Positions 56,201 to 64,000 of a stretch of DNA of 64,000 nt are shown here, in pieces. The stretch spans positions 74,380,518-74,444,517 of the forward strand of contig CM067366.1 of assembly GCA_034401795.1 (NCBI GenBank), read 5' to 3'. The notes under the pieces are model-generated. The model saw nothing but the letters and a program-made list of their open reading frames with translations, was not told where the DNA came from and made no database searches. Within the stretch, counting starts at the first letter, position 1; each line of letters opens with the position of its first letter. Source of the DNA: Chaetoderma sp. LZ-2023a (Eukaryota; Mollusca; Caudofoveata; Chaetodermatida; Chaetodermatidae). The position numbers and the translations under genes were made by a program.

Positions 56201-59200
56201 AACAAATTTGAGGGTTAAAGGATGACATAATGGTCAAAAGAGAAAAGGACTGATTGCAGCTGTAGGATATTTCTACTACTACAGCAGCAGAATACAGTAA
56301 TCATTCATACATACTGTAGCATGATGATCTGATGGTACAATTACAATGCACTGATTGTTACACCATATGGTAAGGATACCACACTTAGGCTTGCGCGATT
56401 TTTCGATTTAATTGTGAAGTTCGATTTATTTTTAAAATTGCGATTTTTACGATGTAATTGAGGAAAAATCGGAAAATCGTCAAAAATGTCATGGTTCTTT
56501 TAAATCTGAGGTGTGTACTTTTCCGTCGCATTTTATCAATACATGAGTACAATTATAATCGATTCACGCCTGTGTTCATTGTGTTTCTATCCCGCCGTGC
56601 CATGCAAGTGTCGAATAATTACTAATCACAACACAAAGCACTACAATAAACAAGCTAACAATAGCGAGGCAACACCTTTTGTCATTGAGACTCCGTCGAA
56701 TCGCCATAAAATTTTCTTTCTTTCGCTGCAGACCCTGAGTCTGTCGTGAAATCTCAAGTATATACTTAGTTGCAGTGTTAGGCAATCAGTGAGCATGTCT
56801 CTTTAATTCTAGAGTTAGCAATTTCAGGCGGTGTAATACTTTTTCCTTTTTGATTCGGTTGTCATGTCAAATTAAAGAAAATAAAGCAACAGCATTCCAA
56901 ATTGTTTGATTTGAACTGTGCGTTCTGTTGATTAGTCTTAAATGTAACTTGGACATTCTGAAAGCAACTATAAACTGCACTATAGGACGAGGTTACGCCG
57001 TTCCACTCGTACCTACTCAAAACTACCGTCCTATGTATGTGAATTGCGCAGTATCTCCCTGGGTACTAATATTAGCGTCTTCGCGTTACTTCGGTAATGA
57101 CCTAAACTCATCCTACAAAGGGAGGCTATAAGCAGAAGCTGATACATCATGTAATTTATATATTTTCTCGGCGACATTTTATCTCAAATTTTGATGAAAT
57201 AAATAATGTTTATTAAACTATACGCAATATTTAGGCGGTCTCAATTAATAATTTCACTCCCGCGATGATGGATATAAGGTATATATTAAGCATAGACGTA
57301 GGATGGTAAGAATTCCTGGCATGAAAATGTGTTCTAATTTCGTGCTATTTTTGTGTCATTTATTTCAACTTTTTCTAGAAACAAGTCATGTTACACCCCC
57401 ACCCCCCACCCACTTTATACTTTTGGGAATTTGGACCTACGATTTAATCGAAAATCGCGATTTTTTTAATAAAATCGATCGCGATGTTCCAAAGCAAAAA
57501 TCGCGCAAGCCTAACCATACCATTTATTACCCCAGTAAAGGGGTATGCCTTTATTGGTTATATACGTCCAAACCGCTTCTACAGTAGTCTCGATGTGTTG
57601 GTGTATGATTATACATGTCTGGTTTCACAGGTTGTGTAAAACGACATGGGGAAGTGTAACTGCCTATAAGCACTGGATGCGTCAGTCTGAAGTGTCATAC
57701 AAAAAGCTTTACATGCTTCTAGACGAAGCTTCTGTCACATTCAATGCAGATCCAGACATGGTTAGTAATGTAATGTACAGTACAGCTCATAAATATGCTA
57801 ACATGCTTCTAGACGAAGCTTCTGTCACATTCAATGCAGATCCAGACATGGTTAGTAATGTACTGTACAGTACAGCTCATAAATCTGCTAACATGCTTCC
57901 AAAACAAAGTCAGAAACTACAATTTTAACCCTTAAACCCTTGATTTTGTTTTTTTTAAATTTCAATTTTCTCATAGAAATGTCCAGTTACAGACCAAGAG
58001 AAGGGTATTTTTGAAAATTACAACTGGAATGACTGGGTCGGTTATCGAGCCAGTCACTCCAGTGGCAAATTTTCAAAAAATAGTCTTATCTTAGTCTTCA
58101 AATGGACATTTCTGAAGACCACTGCAGAAGGCATTTTGTGCTGATATGAGTGGTAAAGGTTTAAACACGATGTACATGTAACAAACACTGTTGAATTTTT
58201 TGAACATAATGGACCTTTCCATTTTTAGCCATGCCCCGCCCATCACTAGCTAAGCTCCACCCACACCTCGCCGTGTTTGGATTGATCGATCCCTGATTGC
58301 CCTAGCTATCAATTTCCTGAAAACTATACAGGGAAGCTGTTGAATATTTTGTAACTAATTAGACTGGGTGCTGTTGCTGCCATAGGCAGCAACAGCGCCC
58401 AGTCAAATTAGTTTCAAAATATTCAACAGAATATTTATTAAATAGTAAAAGCAAACAATTTGTACAACAGCCCATAGACCGTCATCAAATATGCGTTCGT
58501 GACGTACTTATCGACGTCATTCATGATGTCATTCATTATGATGTCATTGTACACACCACGCAGTTCATTATGAAGTCATATGATGGGTGTGTACTCTGGA
58601 AAGGTGAATTGGATTGAAAGGCATTGATGCCTTAGGCAGCAATTTCTTCCAATCCAATTATATTCAAAATATTCAACAGTATGTCTTATTATATCCACTT
58701 CTTTGAAAAAACCTCACCGATATTATACTCAACTCATCTCCGTCTGTCCATCCATCCATTCGTGTTTATTAAATTGTAAATTCTTATTCATCAAATACAT
58801 ACATGTATAATGCATATAGTTGACGGACCTTTTGAGCTTCATCACAGAGTTATAATACTAATGTACCTAGCGACGTAATTGATTATGGCATCGGACACTT
58901 GAGTTACAGATCAGACTGCAGTGTGGTCTTGATAAATTGCCATTTGCAGGCCAAGAGAAGTATTTTTTTTAATGTTCCACTGGCATGACTGAAATTACTG
59001 TTATCGAGCCTGTGATTTCAGTGGTTAATTTTCAAAAACATTTATCTTGGCCCTCGAATGGAAATTCACTTGGAAAAATGAGATTTTCTTGAGATATTTT
59101 AACTATTACCTCTTTGCTGGTCAAGCCGGCCAACACCGGCCTCTATAGATGTGTTGAACAATGTCCATTTGCAGATCAGAAGACTATTTTTTAAAATTTA

Positions 59201-62200
59201 CCAATGGAATGACTGGCTTGATAATCGAGCCAGTCATTTCAGTAGTAAATCTTCAAAAAAAATTGTCTCTTGGTCTGCAAATGGACATTCAATGAGCAAA
59301 TGTCTAAATCTTCTTGACCATTGTTGACCATTAAAGGGTTAAAAACCATGGGTCAGTGGCATTAGTATAAAGCTTGAAGAACCAATGAATACATGTATAT
59401 GTCTTTGTATGTGTCCAATGTTTCAAATGTAGCTCTCAGCACATCGTTACATTGTACAGTTATAGCCACTTCCACCATTATGGCAGTGTGACATATTAGT
59501 TACATCCATGTTGGTGAACATTCTCTATGAACAACAGTATGGCACATGAGACAGGGAACCAAGTTAAACACATATACCATGCGACTGAGAAAGCTTTGTT
59601 TCTGGTCACGAGCTATTTTGATTCTGCTTTCGGTATGTCCTTTTGCAGACCAAGAAAAGACTATTTTTGAAAATTTACCACTGGAATGACTGGCTCGATA
59701 ACCGAGCCAGGCATTCCAGTGGTACATTTTTTTTAAATAGTCTTCTTTTGGTCTACAAATGGACACTTTCTATGTGAAAATTTGAATTTTCTTGAATAAA
59801 TTCAAGGGTTCAAGGGTTAACGTAGTAGCAACAAGCTAGCTTACAGACAAATTAGTCTCAGTATATTCAGTGCTTACAATATTAGTTACTTCATCAGAAA
59901 TTTGTAATATCTCATCTCAGAGGGAAAAAGTGATGAATTATTAACAACCAGGACTAATCAATAATCTGATTGTTCTCTTTCTCTTCATTTCAGCGTCTTG
60001 ATTATTGGGCTTCTTTTTATTTCAGGATCTGAACTGTCTCACTGTTACAAACCACCAGACAATAATTTTAGTAAGCAAAAACTCCTGACTTGCTGAATAG
60101 TTTGAAAGCAATTTGACTGAAAGTTGTTGGTTAGCCACAAACAGCATTCAGTCAAATTGTTTTCAAAATAGTTAGCCGGTACAGAGATATAACCCCTGGA
60201 ATATGTGGTCTGCAAAAAGCTCAGCAGGCAGACGGTTAAAAATTAGACACCAGACAATAATTTTAGTGAGCAAAAACTCCTGACTTGCTGAATATTTTGA
60301 AAAAAATTTGACTGAAAGTTGTTGGTGGCTTAGCCACCAACAACTTTCAGTCAACTTGTTTTCAAAATAGTTGGCTGGTACAGAGATATAACCCCTGGAA
60401 TATATAGTCTGCAAAAACTCAGCAGACAGACGGTTAAAAATTAATGCGCTTCTCTTCATTTCAGGGTCTTGACTACCTCAAGGAGCATGAACTTCTTGAT
60501 GATAATCCAATAGATATTGCCACCTTTATACACACCACCAATAGACTCTGGCCCGCCAAAAAGAGAGAATTTCTCGATAAAAGGTTTGTGATTCACTGTT
60601 TAATGGTGGTCAAGCCAGCTAAAGAGTTTCTGCGGTAGTCTTAAAGTTCTCATGAATTGATAAAAGATGTGGATTTAAAATATACGTATGGCTATTTGTT
60701 ATTTTATGGGCACTTTAACCCTTCAATCTCTTCAAGAAAAATTTAATTTCTCATAGAAAATGGACATTTGCAGACCAAGAGATTATTTTTGAAAATATTT
60801 CACTGGAATGGCTGGCTCAGTTATTGAGCCAGTCATTCCAGCGATACATTTTCAAAAATAGGTTTCTCTTGGTCTGCAAATGGACATTTCTGAAGACCAC
60901 TGTAAAGTCTGTTTTTGGCTATGAGTGTTAAAGGGTTAGGTAGAATTGTAGCCACCATTTTAATTAGATATTTCTCATGACATTATTTTGGATTCTACAT
61001 GTATGATCATTCGACGCTGCACAATGGTCAGTATAAAACTGTCCCTCTCAAAGCTGCAGGCTTTTCTACCACTTTTAGAACTGAAGTTTCTCACTGACGT
61101 GATCAAGTTGCTATGGTAATCTTACAATTTTATCCAATCAAATGTTAGTAAGCATAGAAATTTGCTACACTCGGACTGAGAAATTTTTTGAGTAATGTAA
61201 GTTACATGAAATTTCATCACATGAGAATACTCTTGGTATAGAAATCATGAGTCATGATATGGATACCGGCAGAAAGATTATACATTTAGGGTGGGTCTTT
61301 GATCTGATGTCTCATTCTGGCCTACCTAATTAAACCGTAACCCTTTAATGGTCAAGCCAGCCAAAACTGGCCTCTGCAGTGATCTTCAGGAATGTCATTT
61401 CCTAGACAAGAGCTTATTTTTTTAAATTTACCACTGAAATGCATACCTGGTAAATTTTCAACAATAGTCCTCTTGACCTGAAAATGGACATTTAATAAGC
61501 AAATATTTTCTTGACTATTTTGACAATTAAAGGGTTAATATTTGGGCTGGCCAAACGGCTTCTGCAACAGTCTTAAGAAATGTTCCTTTGCAGAACAAGA
61601 GAAGACTATTTTTATAAAGTTTACCACTGGAATTGACTTGATCAGCGAGACTGTCAGTCTAGTGGTAACATTTTAAAAACAATCTCTTAGTCTGTAAATG
61701 AAAGTTTTCTATGAAAAATGCTAACATAATCATTGTAATCCAGTTGATAATGTAACACTTTTTAAGTTTTAGCTGGCTACAACTTTCTGCTTTAATTAGT
61801 AATTTTTTCTCTACCGAATGTAGCATGAAAGGAGGTGTTTATCTCTATCAGGTCCTCGCTGACCATCAGCATTTTTCACATTCCTTTGTAGGAGGGATGT
61901 TTTAGACCACCTTGTCGAACTACAGAACTTTGAGAATTTATTTCTGCCGAATGCTTTAAGGAAGTTCTTTGCGGAACTCTGCGCCCCGACAGAACGTGGC
62001 AACTACTTGAATGAAATGATTGACAAGTTTTCTGATCGTTTCTGTGCATGTAATCCAAGACTCGGGCTTAGTAAAGGTACATGGAGACTACTGTGTGTTG
62101 ATGTGCATACAACTGAGGGTGTATGTAGGAGTGTGTGTCAGAGCACATGAGTGCATGCATGTGTGTTGGTGTGAGGGCGTGCATGCGGGCTGCAGGCAGT

Positions 62201-63194
62201 TGGGCAGGCGATTGTGCGTGTGTGTGTGCAATGCATATCACACTGATGTCAGAAATCAAATTTTTTATGCCGTCATTAAACAGAATACTGGTGTACATTT
62301 TGAAAGTAACAGGTTATAGCAACATTGTTTTCAAAATGAACACCAGTTATCAATCATAGAAAGGAAACCATGCAGGAATCTATGACAATGGATCTTTTCA
62401 GCTTTAACTAGGGCCCCTCCCATCTCTAGCTAAGCTCCACCCATACCTCGCTCATGTTGGGATCGATCAATCCCTGAATCTGCATGTCCCTAACTATCAA
62501 TAGCTAAAAAACTATACAGGTAAGTTGTTGAATATTTTTTAGAACTAATTTGACTGGGCACTGCCTATGGCAGCGATAGCGCCCAGTCAAATTTGTTTCA
62601 AAATTTCCAATAGAATGTTTATTAAATAGTAAAGATATACAATTCGTACAACAACGCTTAGTCCATCATCAATTAAGCATTCGTGACAAACTTATCTATG
62701 TTATTCATGATGTCATTTATTATGAACTTTTATTATGACATCATCATACAAGTCAAATGTACTTGATTTTGACGTCATATGATTGATGGGTAAACTGGTA
62801 AGGACCTTTTGATCATTACAGAGCAGATACGACAAACTATTTATGAGGTAATGATGAATATTTAAAAAGTAATCTGACTAGTAACTGCTGTTAACAAGTT
62901 CCAGTCAAATTAGTTTCGAAATATGCAATAGATACTCTTGAATTTGAGACAATAGAATTTGAAATATTCAATTCCTGTTTGCTTTATTTTACAGACACCA
63001 TCTACGTCCTGTGCTTCTCACTTATTATGCTATCAGTTGACCTGTGTAGTCCACACGTCAAAAACAAAATGTCCAAACGTGAATTTATCAAGAATACCAA
63101 AAATGCTGCCCAGGAGGTTAACGATGACCTTGCCGGTCATCTCTATGACAACATCTACTTGGTCGGACATGTAACTGGAATACGGGAATCGTGA
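50150..63194 (+). CDS. FBXO8: F-box only protein 8 orthologue (F-box plus Sec7), six coding exons, 317 residues
   Basis: Exons 50150-50291, 51816-51993, 57631-57760, 60465-60583, 61892-62076 and 62995-63194 join in frame with GT-AG junctions (phases 1, 2, 0, 2, 1) to a 954-base CDS; vertebrate FBXO8 has 319 residues. Residues 1-65 are basic and Ser/Arg-rich. The F-box is at about 68-107 (LPPELSLAVLSHLDATDLCL). The Sec7 domain (about 140-310) includes LDYLKEHELLDD, FLPNALRKFFAEL, APTERG and KFSDRFCACNP, then HVKNKMSKREFI and GHLYDNIYLVGHV. The F-box recruits the SCF ubiquitin ligase; the human protein is reported to restrain ARF6. A Glu in PTE sits about where Sec7 exchange factors have their catalytic Glu. 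AATAAA signals lie at 63200 and 63222. Introns are packed with repeats. An acceptor-like site at 49920 suggests an upstream 5' UTR exon. Confidence 0.95.
50318..50745. repeat. Two adjacent foldback F1 copies in FBXO8 intron 1
   Basis: Copy 1 (50318-50505) has arms around ACTAATGGAATGACTGG; copy 2 (50505-50745) around CCACTGGAATGACTGGCTTG and CCAGTCATTCCAGTGATCA. They share the outer GGGTTAA border. Confidence 0.85.
50778..51165 (-). repeat. 400-bp composite of foldback F2, copy 1 (inverted)
   Basis: CACCTTTCCAGAG at one end and CCGGAAAGGTCCA at the other are short inverted termini. The centre (50936-51032) is the F2 hairpin with AACTAATTTGACTGGGCGCT arms. ATGACATCATAAT and GAGCTTAGCTAGAGATGGGC stretches match the copies at 58203 and 62383 in the other orientation. 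Confidence 0.8.
51603..51640. repeat. C16 homopolymer
   Basis: About 16 C residues after GTTTAA in FBXO8 intron 1. Length is likely unstable. Confidence 0.85.
51816..51993 (+). CDS. FBXO8: FBXO8 exon 2 (F-box)
   Basis: Acceptor ttccttgcag/TAAATGG. Encodes NGHRRRSLRGNP and nearly the entire F-box, ending LANDEVLWM + AG before gtacat. Confidence 0.95.
52165..52270. repeat. Foldback F2 copy in FBXO8 intron 2
   Basis: Arms TAAATATTTTGAAAACAATT and AATTGTTTTCGAAATATTCA around GTTGGTGGCTGAACCGCCATC. Flanks (GGTTATATCTCTG, ATTATTGTCTGGTGG) match, inverted, the intron 3 pair at 60050. Confidence 0.85.
52428..52648. repeat. Foldback F1 copy in FBXO8 intron 2
   Basis: Arms around GCACTGGAATGACTGGCTCG with loop GTTATCGAG; outer ends CCCTTTAGCCCTTGAAAA and TGAGTGTTAAAGGGTTAA. 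Confidence 0.88.
52987..54224. repeat. TTAGCTCACCTGG repeat element, copy 2, in FBXO8 intron 2
   Basis: The left end TAGCTCACCTGGCCTGAAAG holds a short hairpin (CCTGAAAGGCCAAGTGAGCT), followed by GTCCGTCGTCCGTCCATCCG. The right end is CCAGGTGAGCGATACAGG. Two internal units start near 53068 and 53694 (period about 626 bp), one fewer than in the copy at 34343. Confidence 0.82.
54240..55980. other. FBXO8 intron 2, repeat-poor stretch
   Basis: AT-rich intronic sequence with a degenerate F2 arm near 55540-55560 (TTTTGAAAACAATTTGACTG). No exon, ORF or RNA gene is recognised. Confidence 0.4.
55985..56225. repeat. Foldback F1 copy in FBXO8 intron 2
   Basis: CCCTTTAATGCTAAAGCGGG at one end, arms around CCACTGAAATGACTGGCTCG, and a far end of TTGAGGGTTAAAGGATG. 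Confidence 0.88.
56386..57513. mobile_element. hAT-like non-autonomous element in FBXO8 intron 2
   Basis: TAGGCTTGCGCGATTTTT at the left end is exactly inverted at the right end (AAAAATCGCGCAAGCCTA). Subterminal CGATTT/AAATCG words recur at both ends. Flanking octamers ACCACACT and ACCATACC agree in six of eight bases. About 1.13 kb with no transposase. It lies 117 bp before FBXO8 exon 3. Confidence 0.75.
57631..57760 (+). CDS. FBXO8: FBXO8 exon 3 (F-box end and linker)
   Basis: Acceptor ggtttcacag/GTTGTGT completes the R codon; the text reads RLCKTTWGS, then SYKKLYMLLDEASVTFNADP. The donor ATG/gttagt at 57760 gives the normal-length product. The 3' half is repeated downstream with a second donor at 57850. 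Confidence 0.92.
57711..57890 (+). repeat. In-frame 90-bp tandem duplication of the exon 3 end and its donor site
   Basis: 57711-57800 and 57801-57890 are near-identical (only two differences seen, at A/C within TAA/TACTGTACAG and A/C in AAATATGC/AAATCTGC). Each holds the last 50 exonic bases, the donor gttagt and about 40 intronic bases. The period of 90 is a multiple of three and the intervening sequence is open, so use of the second donor would add 30 residues without shifting the frame. Confidence 0.93.
57925..58165. repeat. Foldback F1 copy in FBXO8 intron 3
   Basis: Arms around CAACTGGAATGACTGGGTCG and GCCAGTCACTCCAGTGG; immediately follows the exon 3 duplication. Confidence 0.88.
58203..58612 (+). 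repeat. 400-bp composite of foldback F2, copy 2
   Basis: Starts TGGACCTTTCCATTTTTAGC, with the central F2 hairpin at 58331-58428 (loop GCCATAGGCAGC), then TTCATGATGTCATTCATTAT and ACTCTGGAAAGGTGAATT. A separate small F2-like hairpin (GCATTGATGCCTTAGGCAGC) follows at 58605-58680. Confidence 0.82.
58905..59345. repeat. Two adjacent foldback F1 copies in FBXO8 intron 3
   Basis: The first (58905-59105) is decayed, with CCACTGGCATGACTG; the second (59106-59345) has CCAATGGAATGACTGGCTTG and ends CCATTAAAGGGTTAA. Confidence 0.85.
59625..59822. repeat. Foldback F1 copy in FBXO8 intron 3
   Basis: A well-preserved palindrome: GCAGACCAAGAAAAGACTAT and its complement, centre GGCTCGATAACCGAGCC. Confidence 0.9.
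59978..60010 (+). repeat. Decoy duplicate of the FBXO8 exon 4 acceptor
   Basis: TCTCTTCATTTCAG followed by CGTCTTGATTA copies the true acceptor TCTCTTCATTTCAG/GGTCTTGACTA at 60451-60475. After the duplicated junction the sequence diverges and meets stops, so it is a pseudo-acceptor about 470 bp upstream of the real one. Confidence 0.75.
60050..60443. repeat. Direct tandem duplication of about 195 bp, each unit with an F2 hairpin
   Basis: CAGACAATAATTTTAGT at 60056 recurs at 60251; both units run through GACTTGCTGAAT, an F2 hairpin, ATATAACCCCTGGAATAT and ACGGTTAAAAATTA. The second ends 20 bp before the true exon 4 acceptor. Confidence 0.88.
60465..60583 (+). CDS. FBXO8: FBXO8 exon 4 (start of Sec7)
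   Basis: Encodes GLDYLKEHELLDDNPIDIAT through KKREFLDK, the first Sec7 helices. Ends in phase 2 with donor AAAG/gtttgt. Confidence 0.93.
60715..60945. repeat. Foldback F1 copy in FBXO8 intron 4
   Basis: Orientation opposite to most copies: opens TTTAACCCTTCAATCTCTTC and ends GAGTGTTAAAGGGTTA. Centre CAGTTATTGAG. Confidence 0.88.
61340..61740. repeat. Two adjacent foldback F1 copies in FBXO8 intron 4
   Basis: The first begins AACCCTTTAATGGTCAAGCC and has a shortened hairpin; the second begins TGGGCTGGCCAAACGGC and is decayed. They share GACAATTAAAGGGTTAA between them. Confidence 0.82.
61892..62076 (+). CDS. FBXO8: FBXO8 exon 5 (Sec7 core)
   Basis: Acceptor cctttgtag/GAGGGATG. Encodes RRDVLDHLVELQNFENLFLP, then LRKFFAELCAPTERG and KFSDRFCACNPRLGLSK. 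Donor AAAG/gtacat. Confidence 0.95.
62383..62815 (+). repeat. 400-bp composite of foldback F2, copy 3, in FBXO8 intron 5
   Basis: Contains GCTAAGCTCCACCCATACCT, F2 hairpin at 62523-62612 (CTGCCTATGGCAG centre) and ATTCATGATGTCATTTATTA. A small F2 hairpin follows at 62858-62935. Confidence 0.82.
62995..63194 (+). CDS. FBXO8: FBXO8 exon 6 (end of Sec7, stop)
   Basis: Acceptor tttattttacag/ACACCATC. Encodes DTIYVLCFSLIMLSVDLCSP and the strongly conserved SKREFIKNTKNAAQ block, ending VTGIRES and TGA. Confidence 0.96.
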
Positions 63195-63199
63195 CAAAG

Positions 63200-63227
63200 A
63201 ATAAAAATATTTATATTTTGTAATAAA
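63200..63227 (+). terminator. FBXO8 poly(A) signals
   Basis: AATAAA at 63200-63205 and again at 63222-63227, 6 and 28 bases after the stop, would give a very short 3' UTR. Whether either is used cannot be seen. Confidence 0.45.
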
Positions 63228-63684
63228 AGGTTGGTATAGAAATTTATAAAAAAAAGTTTTTAATTTATTATATATAATATACATATATGTATCGTAGATA
63301 TTTGTATTTTCACGAGATTTATTAAAGAGCACGCAATATTATGAGTAAAATGATATGTGTGCTGCTTATTGTGACACACACCATAAGCTTCTCTTTGCCT
63401 TTTCATGGTCAGGCTTGTCAAGAAATTTGAAGTTTCTCCTTAGCCCTTACCACTCTGATTTCAAAATCTTTTAATTTTCAAATTAAATTAAAAGATGAAC
63501 TGGTGTTAATTTTTCAACAAATTTAATGGAAGATGGTGCTGTCGTAGACAGTAACATCGTCCACCAAAATAGTTGAAATATATACACCAGTTTCTTTGCT
63601 ATTGACGCAGTAAAAAATAGAATATAGACATCAGAGTGGTCAGGGTTAAGAAATATTTTTCAGATGTGACTCGCTACTTGTATA

Positions 63685-63765
63685 GGTTGGTATGTCTGTC
63701 TGTGTCTGTCTGTCTGTCTGCATATCTGCCTACCTGCCAGTTTGCATGCCTGTCTGTCTGTGTTT
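63685..63765. repeat. (TCTG)n microsatellite
   Basis: Interrupted GTCTGTCTG units downstream of FBXO8. Confidence 0.85.
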
Positions 63766-63819
63766 TACTGACAGACTCTGTCTGTATTGGTGTCTTACAA
63801 ATCCACAAACGTCGCAGCT

Positions 63820-63990
63820 ATAGCCTGTTGACACTTGATTACAATTTTCCATGAAATGATTGGCTCAGTTATCGATTCAGTCATTCAATTGATAAATTAT
63901 CGAAAATAGCCTTCTTTTTTTGCATATGGACATTTCTCGCGACTAATTGCAAAGGCAAGTATTGGCTGGCTTGACCACTAAAGCATTATG
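63820..63990. repeat. Foldback F1 copy downstream of FBXO8
   Basis: Arms ATGAAATGATTGGCTCAG and its complement around TTATCGATTCAGTC; ends ACCACTAAAGCATTA at the window edge. A decayed F2-like hairpin lies at 63505-63600. Confidence 0.75.
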
Positions 63991-64000
63991 CCTTATTACA

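Noticed and set aside
56928-57131. Open frame of 67 residues inside the intron 2 hAT-like element
   Set aside because: No homology features, and it lies wholly within the non-autonomous element.
57760-57928. Reading straight through exon 3 as a longer terminal exon
   Set aside because: The donor gttagt, the exact fit of exon 4 in phase 0 and conservation of the joined protein favour splicing.
50318-63990. Foldback repeats considered as microRNA or tRNA genes
   Set aside because: The hairpins are dispersed, repeated and bounded like mobile elements; no tRNA boxes or cloverleaf were seen.

Overview
The window is eukaryotic and reads as a gene-poor, transposon-rich stretch of an invertebrate animal genome. 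Support comes from spliced genes with GT-AG introns, a clear FBXO8 orthologue, CR1-like, DIRS-like and hAT elements, many short foldback repeats and long (TA)n tracts. Frequent ACATGTA words and a repeat starting TTAGCTCACCTGG resemble what I know from molluscs, brachiopods and amphioxus, so a marine invertebrate, perhaps a lophotrochozoan, is my guess; the sequence does not settle the species.

Layout. 1-4.3 kb: the 3' part of a large, frameshifted ORF with a FEN/PIN-nuclease-like motif series and a terminal Cys cluster, followed by two palindromes (4.4-4.7 kb), a two-monomer tandem array (5.0-5.75 kb) and a TA/GTGC microsatellite. 6.4-12.3 kb: non-LTR retrotransposon remnants, one of them split by a 3.96 kb hAT transposon with a perfect 8-bp target duplication. 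12.9-18.2 kb: a nearly full-length but decayed CR1-like element with PHD and esterase domains in ORF1. 19.2-29.7 kb: a DIRS-like element (B') interrupted by a second, GC-rich DIRS-like element (A, 19.85-26.70 kb) that keeps inverted terminal repeats, an internal complementary region, RT, RNase H and tyrosine recombinase. 29.7-40.8 kb: a hAT-like remnant with a zinc-finger exon, LINE scraps, a 3.7 kb terminal-inverted-repeat element holding a TTAGCTCACCTGG repeat, and further hAT-type ends. 40.9-48.35 kb: another DIRS-like element (B), with well-matched terminal repeats but badly broken ORFs, beside LINE endonuclease sequence on the minus strand. 49.2-49.8 kb: a 150-bp tandem repeat.

50.15-63.2 kb holds the one apparently functional host gene, an FBXO8 orthologue (F-box plus Sec7) in six coding exons encoding 317 residues. 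Its introns carry about a dozen copies of one foldback family, a second foldback family, three copies of a 400-bp composite of the second, a hAT-like element and a TTAGCTCACCTGG element. Both borders of intron 3 have been duplicated: the 3' half of exon 3 with its donor, and a decoy copy of the exon 4 acceptor.

Mobile-element genes act only within their own elements (RT, RNase H and recombinase for DIRS; transposase for hAT; endonuclease and RT for CR1). Only FBXO8 has an evident cellular role, in ARF/ubiquitin signalling. Coordinates of decayed repeats are estimates by eye.
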